From Calditrichota bacterium (GTDB taxonomy: Bacteria; CLD3), in assembly GCA_008501735.1 (NCBI GenBank), contig QQUF01000045.1:69735-133734 (forward strand): a stretch of 64,000 nucleotides of DNA. Reading direction: 5' to 3'. The position numbers were made by a program, and so were the translations under genes. A model generated the notes under the pieces. It had not been told where the DNA came from and did not search any database. It worked only from the letters and a program-made list of their open reading frames with translations. Below are positions 44,186 to 55,213 of this stretch, one piece after another. Position 1 is the first letter of the stretch, and each line of letters begins with the position of its first letter.

Positions 44186-46384
44186 TTAATCATTAAAAAC
44201 CCAGCGAATTCCCCAATGAGTTTGGTAAGGAAGTTCAGGATACCCTTTGACTTCAAAATAATTGACATTGCCAATATTTATGAAATTGTAGAAAAGCTCA
44301 AAGTCACTGATAATTGCACGAATGTTTGCATTCACAACAGAATTTAAAGGAGAACGTGAATTTGTGTTGAAGTAGGTTGCTGATTCAAAATCAAAACCTT
44401 GCCGTTTTCCTCTTGAAAAAGTTTCACCGCTTAAATTCACAAAAACTTTAAGATTGTCATTGAAAAATTTGTCTTTGTAACCAATTTGCCATTTGAAAGT
44501 CAGGTCTGGAAAATTTATTTCGTCAGAAGCAAAAAAGTAATCAGCTCCAAATCCAAAATTAAATTTGTAAAACTCTGCATTTTCAAAAGCTAATTCGATT
44601 CCGCGATATTTTAATTCTTTTGTAGAATTTGAAACATTCACGGTTGTGGTTGTATCAGAAATTTCTGTGTAAACAATTGAATGCTTTACAATTGTGTCGA
44701 AATATTCGAGACGGGTCTTTTCAAAAAATAAATTTTTAAAATTTAAACTAGCCCAAATTTCATTGTTTTTTTCAGATTTCAAATTTTTATCTGAAAAAAA
44801 TCTAAGTCCGTTAAATCGTAAATCTACCAAACTTGGATTTCTAAAATTATTCGCAGCAGCAGTTTCAATCCAAAAATCTTTAAAATCAAATGGAGTTGTT
44901 TTGATTAAAAAAATTGAGCCGCTATTTGAAAGAAATTTGTCAGATGCTTTGTAAAAATCTCTTCTAATACTTCCATAAACTGAAAAGTTCTTGTTTAGTC
45001 TTGTCGAGTTCGCAAAGAAAATTCCGAAGTTTCCGCTTTTCGATTCAATTTGTGGAATTGAATCATTTGGTACAAGGTCATAATTTTGCCACACAAGTTC
45101 ACCATCAATTCCAATTTCAGAAGTAAAATGTTCAGTGTAGCCAAGCTCATTAATTTCAATACTTTCAGAAGTTCTTCCGCCAAATTTATTCACAGACATT
45201 TCAGTTCGAGAAATTGAGTTAAGACTTTCAACATCTTTTGCCAAAGTTCTGTCGCCATTGTAAAACCACAAATCTCCTTTAAAGTCGTCATCTGTCGAGT
45301 GAAGGAACTTTCCTTCCGTTTTCAGATGAAAGTGATATTCTTCTTCAAAATTATCAAAATAATCTCCGCTACTAAATTTTGAGGAATAATCTGGTCTGCT
45401 ATAAAATGTGTTATTGTTCAAATCCACCAAGAAAGGGTCTAAACTTTGCGGAATATTCAATTCGGTTTTGTTATAAAGCCCATAAAGTTTTAAGTACCAA
45501 TCTTGGTTAAAATCGTAGAGTAAATTGATTGAAACTTTTTGTCCTTCGTAACTGCTTTTGGTTGAGTTATTAAACCCAAGTGTGTAACCTTTTGTCTTTT
45601 TGATTGTTCCAGAAGCACTTCCCCAAAGATTTCTTGCAATTCTTCCGCCTATTAAAAGGTCAACGTTTCGGTAACGATAGCCTCCTCTTTCCAATGCAAT
45701 TTTCGACTTTGGTTTTAGTGGGTAATATTCTTTGGTAACAACATTTATCCAACCTGAAATAGCTCCTGAACCATAAAGTGCAGAGTTTCCGTGAGTTGAA
45801 AATTCGATTCTTTCAATTTCTGTAACTGGAATTTTGTTTAAGTCAGTCAAACCAGTTCCCAAAAGTGAAAATGGTATTCCGTTTAATAAGACTTTCGTGT
45901 GCTGAATTTTTCCGCCTTTTGAACGCAAACCAATATGCCTTCCGACTTCTCCCAATCCAATTGAATTAAAACCGATTTCTTTATCTAAAATATCACCCAG
46001 AGTTTGGTAAAAAGAATTTTCGATTTCTTCTTTTGAAATTATTGAAACAAGAAGTGAATCTTTTCTTTTATAATTATTTCTAAAAAATATCTTTTGGAAT
46101 CTTTCAGTTTCAAGCGAATCAATAACGACTTCAATTGTGTCTTCAACTACAATTTTTGCCGAGTCTTTTTTGGCTTGGTCTAACTGAACTAATTTTCTTA
46201 AAGAGTCTAACTTAGGTGATAATTTTTGCTCAACAGGAGGGTTTTTCAGTCTTTCATTTTGCTCTTTAACTAAAGCCCTTAAAGAATCTAATTTTGACAT
46301 TGTTGTTGCAACTCTTAAAGAATCGTCTGCCTTCACAAAACTTGAAAAAGTTAAAAGAATTATTAGAATTAAAATATTTTTCAT
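44186..46384 (-). CDS. TonB-dependent receptor
   Basis: The 732-residue protein has a signal peptide, a short N-terminal region with two 'KLDSLR' repeats (about 30-70), a plug domain ('LLVSIISKEEIENSFYQTLGDIL', 'HTKVLLNGIPFSLLG', 'IERIEFSTHGNSALYGSGAISGWINVVTK', about 110-220) and a long barrel ending in 'HWGIRWVFND'. It imports a ligand across the outer membrane using TonB energy. The ligand is not evident. Its ATG overlaps the ispD stop by 4 nt. Confidence 0.92.
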   Translation of the reverse strand: MKNILILIILLTFSSFVKADDSLRVATTMSKLDSLRALVKEQNERLKNPPVEQKLSPKLDSLRKLVQLDQAKKDSAKIVVEDTIEVVIDSLETERFQKIFFRNNYKRKDSLLVSIISKEEIENSFYQTLGDILDKEIGFNSIGLGEVGRHIGLRSKGGKIQHTKVLLNGIPFSLLGTGLTDLNKIPVTEIERIEFSTHGNSALYGSGAISGWINVVTKEYYPLKPKSKIALERGGYRYRNVDLLIGGRIARNLWGSASGTIKKTKGYTLGFNNSTKSSYEGQKVSINLLYDFNQDWYLKLYGLYNKTELNIPQSLDPFLVDLNNNTFYSRPDYSSKFSSGDYFDNFEEEYHFHLKTEGKFLHSTDDDFKGDLWFYNGDRTLAKDVESLNSISRTEMSVNKFGGRTSESIEINELGYTEHFTSEIGIDGELVWQNYDLVPNDSIPQIESKSGNFGIFFANSTRLNKNFSVYGSIRRDFYKASDKFLSNSGSIFLIKTTPFDFKDFWIETAAANNFRNPSLVDLRFNGLRFFSDKNLKSEKNNEIWASLNFKNLFFEKTRLEYFDTIVKHSIVYTEISDTTTTVNVSNSTKELKYRGIELAFENAEFYKFNFGFGADYFFASDEINFPDLTFKWQIGYKDKFFNDNLKVFVNLSGETFSRGKRQGFDFESATYFNTNSRSPLNSVVNANIRAIISDFELFYNFINIGNVNYFEVKGYPELPYQTHWGIRWVFND

Positions 46385-47073
46385 TGTTCACTATTCATTG
46401 ATAATTGTAAAAGTTTTTCAGCTAAAATCAAATCTTCAGGTGAAGTAATTTTGATGTTTGAGTAACTTCCTTCAATAATTCCTATCTTTTGACTTGGGAA
46501 ATATTTTTCGACTAAAGCTGACTCGTCTGTTGAGTAAAAATTTTGTTCTTTAGCTTTTCTTTCTGCTTCAAACAAAACTTCAAACCTAAATCCTTGAGGA
46601 GTCTGGACAGACCAAAGTTTTTCGCGATTTGGAGTTTCCTTGACTAATCCATTTTCACCAAATTTGATTGTGTCTTTAACTTTCACAGCCAAAATTGCTC
46701 CACCAAGTTCTTGAGCCTTTTTGAATACTTCCAAAATTTCATTTTCATTAACAAAAGGTCTTACACCGTCGTGAACTAATATAAAATCTTGATTTTTGCA
46801 GGCTTTAAGTCCATTAAAAACGGAATCTTGTCTTTCTTTACCGCCTTCAACAATTTTGAAATTTATGAAGCTAATTTTAGACACAATTTGCTCAACCTCA
46901 CTAAAACAATCTTTAGAAGTAGAAATGACGATTTCAGAAACTACTTTAATTTTTGAGAATTTCTCTAAAGTGTAAGCAAGAATCGGTTTTGAATTTATTT
47001 CTAAAAACTGTTTTGGTCTTGTTGAATTCATTCTTTTTCCAATTCCAGCAGCAGGAATAACTACACTAAACAT
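46381..47073 (-). CDS. ispD: 2-C-methyl-D-erythritol 4-phosphate cytidylyltransferase
   Basis: The 230-residue IspD acts in the MEP isoprenoid pathway. It has 'VVIPAAGIGKRMNSTRPKQFL', 'GGKERQDSVFNGL', 'VHDGVRPFV', 'VKDTIK', 'WSVQTPQGFRFE' and 'NIKITSPEDLILAE'. It is translationally coupled to the TonB receptor downstream by an ATGA overlap. Confidence 0.97.
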   Translation of the reverse strand: MFSVVIPAAGIGKRMNSTRPKQFLEINSKPILAYTLEKFSKIKVVSEIVISTSKDCFSEVEQIVSKISFINFKIVEGGKERQDSVFNGLKACKNQDFILVHDGVRPFVNENEILEVFKKAQELGGAILAVKVKDTIKFGENGLVKETPNREKLWSVQTPQGFRFEVLFEAERKAKEQNFYSTDESALVEKYFPSQKIGIIEGSYSNIKITSPEDLILAEKLLQLSMNSEQ

Positions 47074-47135
47074 TAACTTTACAATCTACTTTTTTAAAAT
47101 TAACTTTGGCAAATTTCGGTAAAGTTAATTAAAAA

Positions 47136-47606
47136 GTGAGCAAAGTTTTGGCAGAAATTATTTCAGAATTAAAATTGACAAATCTTGCAAAAGAAAACGA
47201 AACAGAAAACAATGGAAAGTTAGTTTTAACAAAAGACGGATTCATTGAATTAATCTTAGAGCAAAATGCTTTTCATTCATTAGTAACACAAAGATTAGAA
47301 AATTTAGAGACAATAAAAAAACGTGCAAAAAATCCTGGTGGAAGTTGGTTTAGAAAAATTTTGGTTAATCTTTTAGCAAAAGCAGTGAACGAAGAAGAAG
47401 TAAAAGAGCAAGTTGAAGGAATTCAAAAAAAGCATAAAATTCAAGAAATTAAAATTTTTACGGAAACTATCAAAAAGAAAGAATACTTAACTCTTCTCTG
47501 GGGCGAAGCAAGAGGACAGAAATTCCATTTTAAAGAAAATCAATTTGATAAAAATGAAATAGAAGATTTCCAAAAATCGCTCAAAACCCTTATCGAACCA
47601 AAATAA
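47136..47606 (+). CDS. Hypothetical 156-residue protein
   Basis: I do not recognise it. The start is GTG 47136. TAACTTTG at 47101-47108 could be a -7 box. The protein is Lys/Glu-rich and mostly helical, with no signal peptide. It is divergent from ispD. The codon use looks like that of neighbouring genes, which supports it being real. Confidence 0.6.
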   Translation: MSKVLAEIISELKLTNLAKENETENNGKLVLTKDGFIELILEQNAFHSLVTQRLENLETIKKRAKNPGGSWFRKILVNLLAKAVNEEEVKEQVEGIQKKHKIQEIKIFTETIKKKEYLTLLWGEARGQKFHFKENQFDKNEIEDFQKSLKTLIEPK

Positions 47607-47839
47607 CCTTTTACCGACAAAAGTCATCCGTTTGCCTTGGAAATTCCTTCACTCATAGAAAACTCACTCAAGAATGAACTAAAACCTATAAAAAGAACAA
47701 AACAGTTCTTAAATTAAATTCAATCTTTGTGATAAGTTTTTACAAAATTTAATGTTACAAAAAATAATTTTTTGTTAAATTCACGTCCACAAAGAAAGGC
47801 TATGTAAAACATAAACCTTTTATTCTCGCGAGGTAGTAA

Positions 47840-50800
47840 ATGAAAAAAATCAAGTTAATGCTTACTTGTCTTGTTGTATTCTTTACAATAAGTTCTTCTT
47901 TTGGGCAAAATATTGGAATTTCATCCGTTACATTGGATAAGTTCACGTATGACCCAAACGAAACTATGAACGTTTCAATTACGGTCATAAATAATGAGCT
48001 AACTCCACAATCCTTTGATTTGGACTTCAACAATGACGGAGTAACTGGTACTTTCGCTTCGGAAACCCAAACAGCTTCAAGTACAGTTACTTACAATTAC
48101 AGTTTATCAGCTGTTTCACCAGTTTCATCTACGCCAAAATCACTTTTAGTAACTGTGAGTACTTCAGGAGCTATTGGAGTTGATACGTATTTTCACACAG
48201 CAGAATTAAAAATTGATTCTTTAATATTTTCTGGTAATAATAATGCTGTTTGTGCAGGACAACAAATAAACACGATATTGGTTTTTGTATTTAATTCAGG
48301 AAGTGAATTTGTAGAAAATGCTTCCAATGCACTAGGGACAGCTACAATAAATGTAAATGGAATTGATTATTCCTCATTACAAACAAACTTAGTTCCAGGT
48401 ACAAATGTTTTTGTAATCAATAATGCGATTGCTCCCCCAACAACCTCTTCTACTCCTTTTAATGTAGCTGGAAGTGTAACCTTAGACAATGATACAGAGT
48501 TCAACACTGCCGATAACACAAATAATTTAGCATTGAATTTTGGCTACAAATTAGTCCTTGATAATGTTGTAGTAACTCCTGACCCAAGTAATGCTGGAGA
48601 CCCAATTGATTTTTTAATTACTTTAAAAAACATCGGCGGAACAACAAGTCTTAGCTTAGGTCCTGTTTTTGTAAATAACAATGGAACTAATACAACATTG
48701 CTAAATTATGGTGCAATAGCACCTGACGGGCTAACTACTCTAACAATTTCAGATGTTTCAAATGGAACGAATCCACTTACTGCTCCAGTGCCTTTTGATG
48801 TCATTTTTAGACCATCAATTTGTACCGCTATAAACGATACTGTAAGTGGAAACACATACAACAACCAAGCTGATTTGGAAGTTCTAAGCACAACAGTTAC
48901 TTCTGCGACACCAAATTGTCCCGGTTCTGCGATGACAGTTGATGTTCAAGTTAGGAATAATGGAGGAGTTAACGCTGATGGAGATGTTCAACTTTTCAGT
49001 TCTGACCCAACATTAACACAAAGTTTTACAGGTCTTACTCCCGGAGATACAACAACAATTGCCTTTAATACTACTTCCTACAACAGCGGAGGTTCTGCTC
49101 CTTTTTCAATTACAGTTGCAAATAATTTGACAGCAACTGCTACACTCACAAGCGGAACTGAAGGAAACACAGCAAATAACTCTGCTTCTACTTCTTACTA
49201 TCACAAAGCAAACTTTAGAGTTGATGCTCTTTCAGTAAACAAATTCACTAATTGCCCTAATGACCCTATGAGTTTTGACGCAATTGTTGCAAATGTTGGT
49301 GGAACGACAGGAAACGGAACTGTTTTCGTTGACGTTGACGGAGACGGAAGCAATGACGCAAGTGCTACTTTTACTGGTTTAGCTCCAAACAATGTTACGA
49401 TTGTTACTGTTAATGCTTTTTCACCTTCTGTTTACAATCCTTCACCAGCAGTTTTCACAGCGAAATCAAGTGCTTTAGTAACAAGCGACACTGATTGCGG
49501 ATTTAATTTAAACACAATCACTCCCGCAACAGCAAACCACGAACACAACGCTTACATTAACGAAGTCCAAATTACAGGAGTTAATTTTACAACAAATCCA
49601 GAAGTTGGAAATCAAACAACTTTGGAAGTAACACTTTACAACAATGGCTGTAATCCTGCTTTGGGATTTTTAAACGTTGATTGGTTTAGTGCTAACGTTT
49701 GTGAAAGCAATGTAAATTTTGGACCAATTCCTTTTGAAGGTTCACAAACAATTTTTATTAACGACCCAAATTTTGCTTACAACGAATCTTATATTTTGGA
49801 AGTTGTCGCAAACTTAACAAGCGGTGCAGATGAAGTAACTGGAAACAACGCAGCGGCTCTTGGTTACACTGTGAATTCAGGAATTTTGCCGACTTTCTCA
49901 ACATTTTTAGGCTCAATTTGGGACGATTTCGGAACAAAAGTAGCTGTTGACAAATGGGGTTATTCTTACGTTGGAGGAAAAACAAGCTCTACGGCTTTTC
50001 CAGTAACTTCAGGAGCTTATGACAACAACAACACAGGCGGAGAAGCATTCCTATCAAAATTAGAAACTAAAGGCGATGCACTTTGTTACTCAACTTATCT
50101 TGGTGGAAGTAGTTATGACGAAATTAGAGGTGTAACTGTTGATCAATTCGGAAATGCTTATGTTGGAGGACACACAGCTTCAAATGATTTTCCTACTACA
50201 CTGACTTCACTAAGCCAAACTTATAATAACGCTGGTGATTTATTTGTAACAAAATTTAACACTTATGGAAGTGCTTTACTCTACTCTACTTACTTAGGCG
50301 GAAATTCAATTGAGCAATTAGACGACATTTCTGTTAACACTTCTGGTAACGCAACTGTAACAGGTTTTACAGATTCAAATGATTTATTAGTAACTGGTGG
50401 GGCTTTCCAAACTTCTACAAATGGAAACACTGACGGTTTTGTTTTCAAATTCGACTCAATTGGCGACGCTGTTTTTGGAACTTACTTTGGAACAACTAAC
50501 GACGACTTCGGTTCTTCGGTTTTTGTTGAAGATTCAAGTGGAGACGTTTACGTTGGTGGACATACTTTTGCTCACGATTTCCCGATTTCTGCTGGAGCTT
50601 TACAAGACGAATACAACGAACTTGGCGATGGACTTGCTTTAAAATTCAATGACTCTGGAACTTCATTGCTTTACGCAACTTACCTTGGTGGAAGTTTTAA
50701 CGACCATATTTGGGGAATTCAAGTTGACGCGAATGGAAATCTTTTTGCTGGTGGAATGACAGAAGCTACAGATTTCCCAACAACTCCAACTGCTTACGAC

Positions 50801-53800
50801 ACGACTTACAACGGTGGTGTTAGAGATGCTTTTGTTGCAAAAATTAATCAAACAGGTTCAAACTTAGATTTCTCAACTTACGTTGGTGGCAATAATGACG
50901 ATTACGGTTATGATCTAGGAATTGACTCTGACGGAAATTCTTTTATCTCTGGTTACACTTACTCAGGTAATTTCCCCCTTTCTGCATCAACTTTCGATGC
51001 AACTTGGAACGGAAACAGAGATGCTTTCTTTAGCAAACTCTCTCCAAATGGAGGTCATCTTTACTATTCTACTTATTTAGGTGGAAGTCAAATTGACCAA
51101 ATTAATGGAGTTGTGATTGATAAAATTGGTGATGCAATTGTGAGTGGAACAACTTATTCACAAAACTACCCAGTTCAAGGCGGTTCTTTTGACATTACTT
51201 ATAATGGACACAGTGAAGCATTTGCTAAGAAATTCAGTTTCCAACCTGATGCAGGTAATTTAACTCTTTCAAATCTTTCTGTAACTTACAATTATGGAAG
51301 TTGCCCAACTGATGCAATTTCATTTAACGCTCAAGTTACTAATAATGGCTCAATTTCAGAAGATGGCTTAGTTGAATTAGATGTTGACGGAGATGGAACT
51401 TTCGATTTATCTCAATCTTTTTCTGGATTAAATGCAGGAAATTCCACAAATCTAATTTTCAATACAACTTCACCTGATACAACTGGACCTTTTACTCCTA
51501 TTGCATTTGTAACTCTATTAAGTGGAAATGATTCAAACATAGCTGACAATTCGAATACTTCAACTTACGACCATACAAATAGTGCAAATGATATTGCAAT
51601 TACATCTTTTGGTTGGAACTTTAATCCACAAGTTAATGATATTGCTGAATTAAGCGTTTTAATTTCAAATAAAACTTGTAATGATGCAATTGGAACATTA
51701 ACAATTGATTGGTTTAATGATGGCTCTAATGTTGAGACAGTCCCTTATGGAACTTTAGAAGCACAAGAGACTGAAATTCTTTCATTTACTACTCCAATAT
51801 TTGGAACGACTGGAAGTTTTACACTTGCACTAAATCTAGCTCTCACAAATGCTTCTGATGATGTATTAGGAAATAACATAGCAACTTTAGTTTACACTGT
51901 TGACCCAGCAGGAACAACTGCAAATTCTGATGAATACATCACTTACTTGGGTGCTGACTTTGACGACTTTGCTCACGCAATTGATGTTGATGACAATGGT
52001 TATGCTTATATTGGTGGAATGACAAAATCTGCTCTTTTCCCAACAACACCTGGAGCTTATGATATTGTTAATAATGGTGGTGAAGCTTATATCTCTAAAT
52101 TAGACTATTTTGGAAGTTCTTTAATTTTCTCAACTTTCTATGGTGGAACAGCACAAGAGATTGTAACTGATTTAGTGGTAAATGATACAAACGGTGAAAT
52201 TCACATAATCGGAAACACGAACTCAACTGATTTACCAACAACAGCTTTTGCAGGCGACCAAACTTACAATGGCGGCGGGGATGCCTTTGTTGCAAAATTT
52301 AATAATTATGGAAGCTCTTTACTATACTCTACTTACTTAGGTGGAAACAGTATTGATGAAGGTTGGGGACTTACAGTTGATAATTCAGGAAATGCTCACG
52401 TAACAGGTAGCACTTGGTCAAACACTTTCTCGGTTACTGGAACAGCCTATAAGTTAGCAACAAACAGTTCAGTTGACGCTTTCATCACTTCTTTAGATGG
52501 TAACGGAAATTTTGTTTACTCAACTTACTTTGGTGGTTCAGCTGACGATTATGGAAGAGGAATTGATGTAGATGCAAGTGGAAATCTTTATGTTGGTGGG
52601 CACACTCATTCTTACAATTTTGAAGTAACTCCAAACGCTTTCCAAACTGAATACCAGCAACAAAGTGAAGCATTTGTAACAAAATTAGACCCTGCAACTA
52701 ACACTTTACACTATTCTACTTTAATCGGCGGAAATCATAACGATTATGTCTGGAGAGTCGAACTTGTCAGTAATGACGAATTAGTAGTTGCTGGAAACAC
52801 AGGCTCAACAATTTTTCCAACAACTGAAGGAGCTGCTGACACAACTTACAACGGTTGGTACAGCGATGTTTTTGTTGCAAGATTAACTGCTGATGGAAGC
52901 AACTTAATTTACAACACTTACATTGGTGGTGGAAAAAATGACCTTTGTTACGGAATGGACGTTGACACAGATGAAAATGTTTATGTTTCTGGTTATCACC
53001 TTTCAGGAGATTATCCAACAACTACTGATGCTTTAGATGACACTTTCAACGGTGAAAGAGATATTTTCTTTACAAAGTTAAATTCAACAGGAAGTGCAGT
53101 TCTTTACTCTACTTACATTGGAACTGAAAAAGATGAACAATCTTGGGCATTAGCTGTTGACCAAACTGGAGCTGCTTACATTGCTGGTGAAGCAACAACT
53201 GGAATTCCAACAACTCTTGGAGCTTACCAACAAACTTGGAATGGTTACAAAGATTCTTTTGTAGCAAAATTCGATTTCCAAGACTCTCAAGACTTAGAGG
53301 TTACTTTAGTAAATATAACTTCTCCATCTTTCAACTGTCCAACTGAAACAATTACTGTTGACGTTACTGTTACTAATCTTGGTGGTTTCCCAGAAGACGG
53401 AATTCTTTCTGTTGACACTGACGGAAATGGTTCTTTCGATAAGAAACAAACTTTTACAAACTTGAGTGGAAGTCAAATTTTTAGCTTTTCAGGTGTTTCC
53501 CCTTCTCCAGCCTCAACTGGTTTTAAAACAGTAACTGCGACTGTTACTCCTTTAACTGGCAAAGACCCAAATGCTGGAAATAACACTGGAACCGATACTT
53601 TCCAACACGACACAGCTAACAATGACATTGCAATCACTTCAATTTCTTTCCAAAATTCTCCACTCGTTGCAGTAAAATCTAAACTTGACGTTACTATCAC
53701 AAATTTAGAATGTAACGATGCAAGTGGAACTTTGACAATTGATTGGTTCGATGACGGAACTCAAATTACTACTTTGCCTTTTGGTCCAATTACTTCTGTT

Positions 53801-54865
53801 GATGATACAACAATCACTTTTAACTCTCCTGTTTGGGGAAGTGCTGGAAATTTCACTTTAAATGCTGTTGCAAACCTTACAAGTGCAGTTGACTTAAACT
53901 TAGCTAATAACGATGTTGATGCAAACTTCTCTGTAACTTTTGCTTCTGGTGATTTGATTGCTGGCGATTCTTTTGAATCAGCTGCTGGAAACTGGAACAT
54001 TTCAAATTCTGACCAAACAGTTGGTTGGGCAAATGCTTCAACTCCAAAGAATGTTCTTGGAGTTACAATTCCTTCAAGCGGAAATGGTTACTTGAAATAT
54101 TCAAATGGTTCAAACTACGACAGTCAAAACAACACTGCAAACAACGGAACTGCGACTTCAAACTTTACTGTTGATTTAACCAACTTATCTGACCCACACT
54201 TAGTCTTTGATTATGTTTACGAGACTGAGACAAGTGCAAATTCTTACGACCAAAGATGGGTTGAAGTAAGTAATGATGATTTTGCAACTACTGTTCACAG
54301 TGAACAATTAACAAACGACTTGATGGGAATTTGGAACAAAAGATTTATCCAACTTGACCCAACTTGGGGAACTGTTAAAGTTAGATTCAAATTTGACACA
54401 GTTGACGGAGCTTCAAATAATTTTGCAGGTTGGTTCATTGACGATTTAGGCATTTATTCTGTAACTTGTCCAGACCCACAACAACCTGTAGTAATTACTG
54501 AAATCAAGCAAAGTGGCGATAACATTCGACTTTCTTGGACTGAATCTCCACAAGCTGACAATTACAGAGTTTACTTTGACACAGTTTTGAACGGACAAAT
54601 TAACTTCGTAGATGTTGGAACTAATTTAACTTGGACTCACATTGACGCTTTAGCTAACAACACAAATTACTACTACTCTGTTGTTGCATCTTGTGGAACT
54701 AACTTGAGTTCACCAATCACTTCGACAACAACTAAAGGAAGTTCTAAAACTTTCAAAGCTAAGACTAAAGAATCTGTAAAAATCTTTGACTCGTCATTAC
54801 AAGAAACGACTCAAAGTAGAACTAAGCAAAGCAAAAGTGCTCAGAGAAACAGAGTCAATAAATAA
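47840..54865 (+). CDS. Giant secreted protein with two seven-bladed SBBP beta-propellers
   Basis: The 2341-residue protein has a signal peptide ('ISSSFGQ'). CARDB/Ig-like repeats occupy about 20-680, 1135-1363 and 1815-2035, each with a 'NCP' start and, in several, a D-x-D-G-(D/N)-G-x-x-D calcium-type loop. Two beta-propellers (about 686-1134 and 1364-1814) each show seven blades with a 'STYLGG...D' hallmark, spaced about 63 residues. A jelly-roll-like domain (about 2036-2200) and a fibronectin III domain (about 2210-2300) follow. The end is a Lys/Arg/Ser-rich tail, not a T9SS sorting domain. It is probably a cell-surface or extracellular adhesin-like protein. A terminator follows. Confidence 0.88.
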   Translation: MKKIKLMLTCLVVFFTISSSFGQNIGISSVTLDKFTYDPNETMNVSITVINNELTPQSFDLDFNNDGVTGTFASETQTASSTVTYNYSLSAVSPVSSTPKSLLVTVSTSGAIGVDTYFHTAELKIDSLIFSGNNNAVCAGQQINTILVFVFNSGSEFVENASNALGTATINVNGIDYSSLQTNLVPGTNVFVINNAIAPPTTSSTPFNVAGSVTLDNDTEFNTADNTNNLALNFGYKLVLDNVVVTPDPSNAGDPIDFLITLKNIGGTTSLSLGPVFVNNNGTNTTLLNYGAIAPDGLTTLTISDVSNGTNPLTAPVPFDVIFRPSICTAINDTVSGNTYNNQADLEVLSTTVTSATPNCPGSAMTVDVQVRNNGGVNADGDVQLFSSDPTLTQSFTGLTPGDTTTIAFNTTSYNSGGSAPFSITVANNLTATATLTSGTEGNTANNSASTSYYHKANFRVDALSVNKFTNCPNDPMSFDAIVANVGGTTGNGTVFVDVDGDGSNDASATFTGLAPNNVTIVTVNAFSPSVYNPSPAVFTAKSSALVTSDTDCGFNLNTITPATANHEHNAYINEVQITGVNFTTNPEVGNQTTLEVTLYNNGCNPALGFLNVDWFSANVCESNVNFGPIPFEGSQTIFINDPNFAYNESYILEVVANLTSGADEVTGNNAAALGYTVNSGILPTFSTFLGSIWDDFGTKVAVDKWGYSYVGGKTSSTAFPVTSGAYDNNNTGGEAFLSKLETKGDALCYSTYLGGSSYDEIRGVTVDQFGNAYVGGHTASNDFPTTLTSLSQTYNNAGDLFVTKFNTYGSALLYSTYLGGNSIEQLDDISVNTSGNATVTGFTDSNDLLVTGGAFQTSTNGNTDGFVFKFDSIGDAVFGTYFGTTNDDFGSSVFVEDSSGDVYVGGHTFAHDFPISAGALQDEYNELGDGLALKFNDSGTSLLYATYLGGSFNDHIWGIQVDANGNLFAGGMTEATDFPTTPTAYDTTYNGGVRDAFVAKINQTGSNLDFSTYVGGNNDDYGYDLGIDSDGNSFISGYTYSGNFPLSASTFDATWNGNRDAFFSKLSPNGGHLYYSTYLGGSQIDQINGVVIDKIGDAIVSGTTYSQNYPVQGGSFDITYNGHSEAFAKKFSFQPDAGNLTLSNLSVTYNYGSCPTDAISFNAQVTNNGSISEDGLVELDVDGDGTFDLSQSFSGLNAGNSTNLIFNTTSPDTTGPFTPIAFVTLLSGNDSNIADNSNTSTYDHTNSANDIAITSFGWNFNPQVNDIAELSVLISNKTCNDAIGTLTIDWFNDGSNVETVPYGTLEAQETEILSFTTPIFGTTGSFTLALNLALTNASDDVLGNNIATLVYTVDPAGTTANSDEYITYLGADFDDFAHAIDVDDNGYAYIGGMTKSALFPTTPGAYDIVNNGGEAYISKLDYFGSSLIFSTFYGGTAQEIVTDLVVNDTNGEIHIIGNTNSTDLPTTAFAGDQTYNGGGDAFVAKFNNYGSSLLYSTYLGGNSIDEGWGLTVDNSGNAHVTGSTWSNTFSVTGTAYKLATNSSVDAFITSLDGNGNFVYSTYFGGSADDYGRGIDVDASGNLYVGGHTHSYNFEVTPNAFQTEYQQQSEAFVTKLDPATNTLHYSTLIGGNHNDYVWRVELVSNDELVVAGNTGSTIFPTTEGAADTTYNGWYSDVFVARLTADGSNLIYNTYIGGGKNDLCYGMDVDTDENVYVSGYHLSGDYPTTTDALDDTFNGERDIFFTKLNSTGSAVLYSTYIGTEKDEQSWALAVDQTGAAYIAGEATTGIPTTLGAYQQTWNGYKDSFVAKFDFQDSQDLEVTLVNITSPSFNCPTETITVDVTVTNLGGFPEDGILSVDTDGNGSFDKKQTFTNLSGSQIFSFSGVSPSPASTGFKTVTATVTPLTGKDPNAGNNTGTDTFQHDTANNDIAITSISFQNSPLVAVKSKLDVTITNLECNDASGTLTIDWFDDGTQITTLPFGPITSVDDTTITFNSPVWGSAGNFTLNAVANLTSAVDLNLANNDVDANFSVTFASGDLIAGDSFESAAGNWNISNSDQTVGWANASTPKNVLGVTIPSSGNGYLKYSNGSNYDSQNNTANNGTATSNFTVDLTNLSDPHLVFDYVYETETSANSYDQRWVEVSNDDFATTVHSEQLTNDLMGIWNKRFIQLDPTWGTVKVRFKFDTVDGASNNFAGWFIDDLGIYSVTCPDPQQPVVITEIKQSGDNIRLSWTESPQADNYRVYFDTVLNGQINFVDVGTNLTWTHIDALANNTNYYYSVVASCGTNLSSPITSTTTKGSSKTFKAKTKESVKIFDSSLQETTQSRTKQSKSAQRNRVNK

Positions 54866-54892
54866 AACTTAAATTTTTACAACCTCATTTTA

Positions 54893-54921
54893 AAAGCCTC
54901 GATTTTGTCGGGGCTTTTTTT
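54893..54921 (+). terminator. Rho-independent terminator after the giant protein
   Basis: AAAGCCTCGA (54893-54902) and TCGGGGCTTT (54908-54917), with one T-G pair, are followed by a T-run. Confidence 0.88.
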
Positions 54922-55207
54922 GTTTTAAAGAGAATAATTTTTTCGTTACTTTATTTTTTTAAAGCGTAGTTCATTTACATTGGCTCATTTTGTTCCATTT
55001 TAGATACACTTTCCCCCACAAATCACTGTATTCCAAAGAGTTAAAGACTAAAAAAATTTTAAAAAAATCTTCTCAAAGAACAAAATTAAATTTTTATTTG
55101 AGCCATAACAATTTCACAAATCACTGTTTTAATTCAGCTTATCAAAACTCAATTAATTGGCATAATTTTTTATTCACTAAAAACAAAACAATCTAACAAG
55201 AAGGAAA
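54922..55207. other. Gap without a recognised gene
   Basis: The 342 bp between the giant-protein gene and the DUF3078 gene hold the terminator just described and AT-rich sequence. A 68-codon reading frame here lacks any familiar motif and a ribosome site. AGAAGGA at the right end serves the next gene. Confidence 0.6.
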
Positions 55208-55213
55208 ATGAAA

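Noticed and set aside
54990..55196. 68-codon reading frame in the gap before the DUF3078 gene
   Set aside because: Composition is that of AT-rich intergenic DNA, with no ribosome site or motif.
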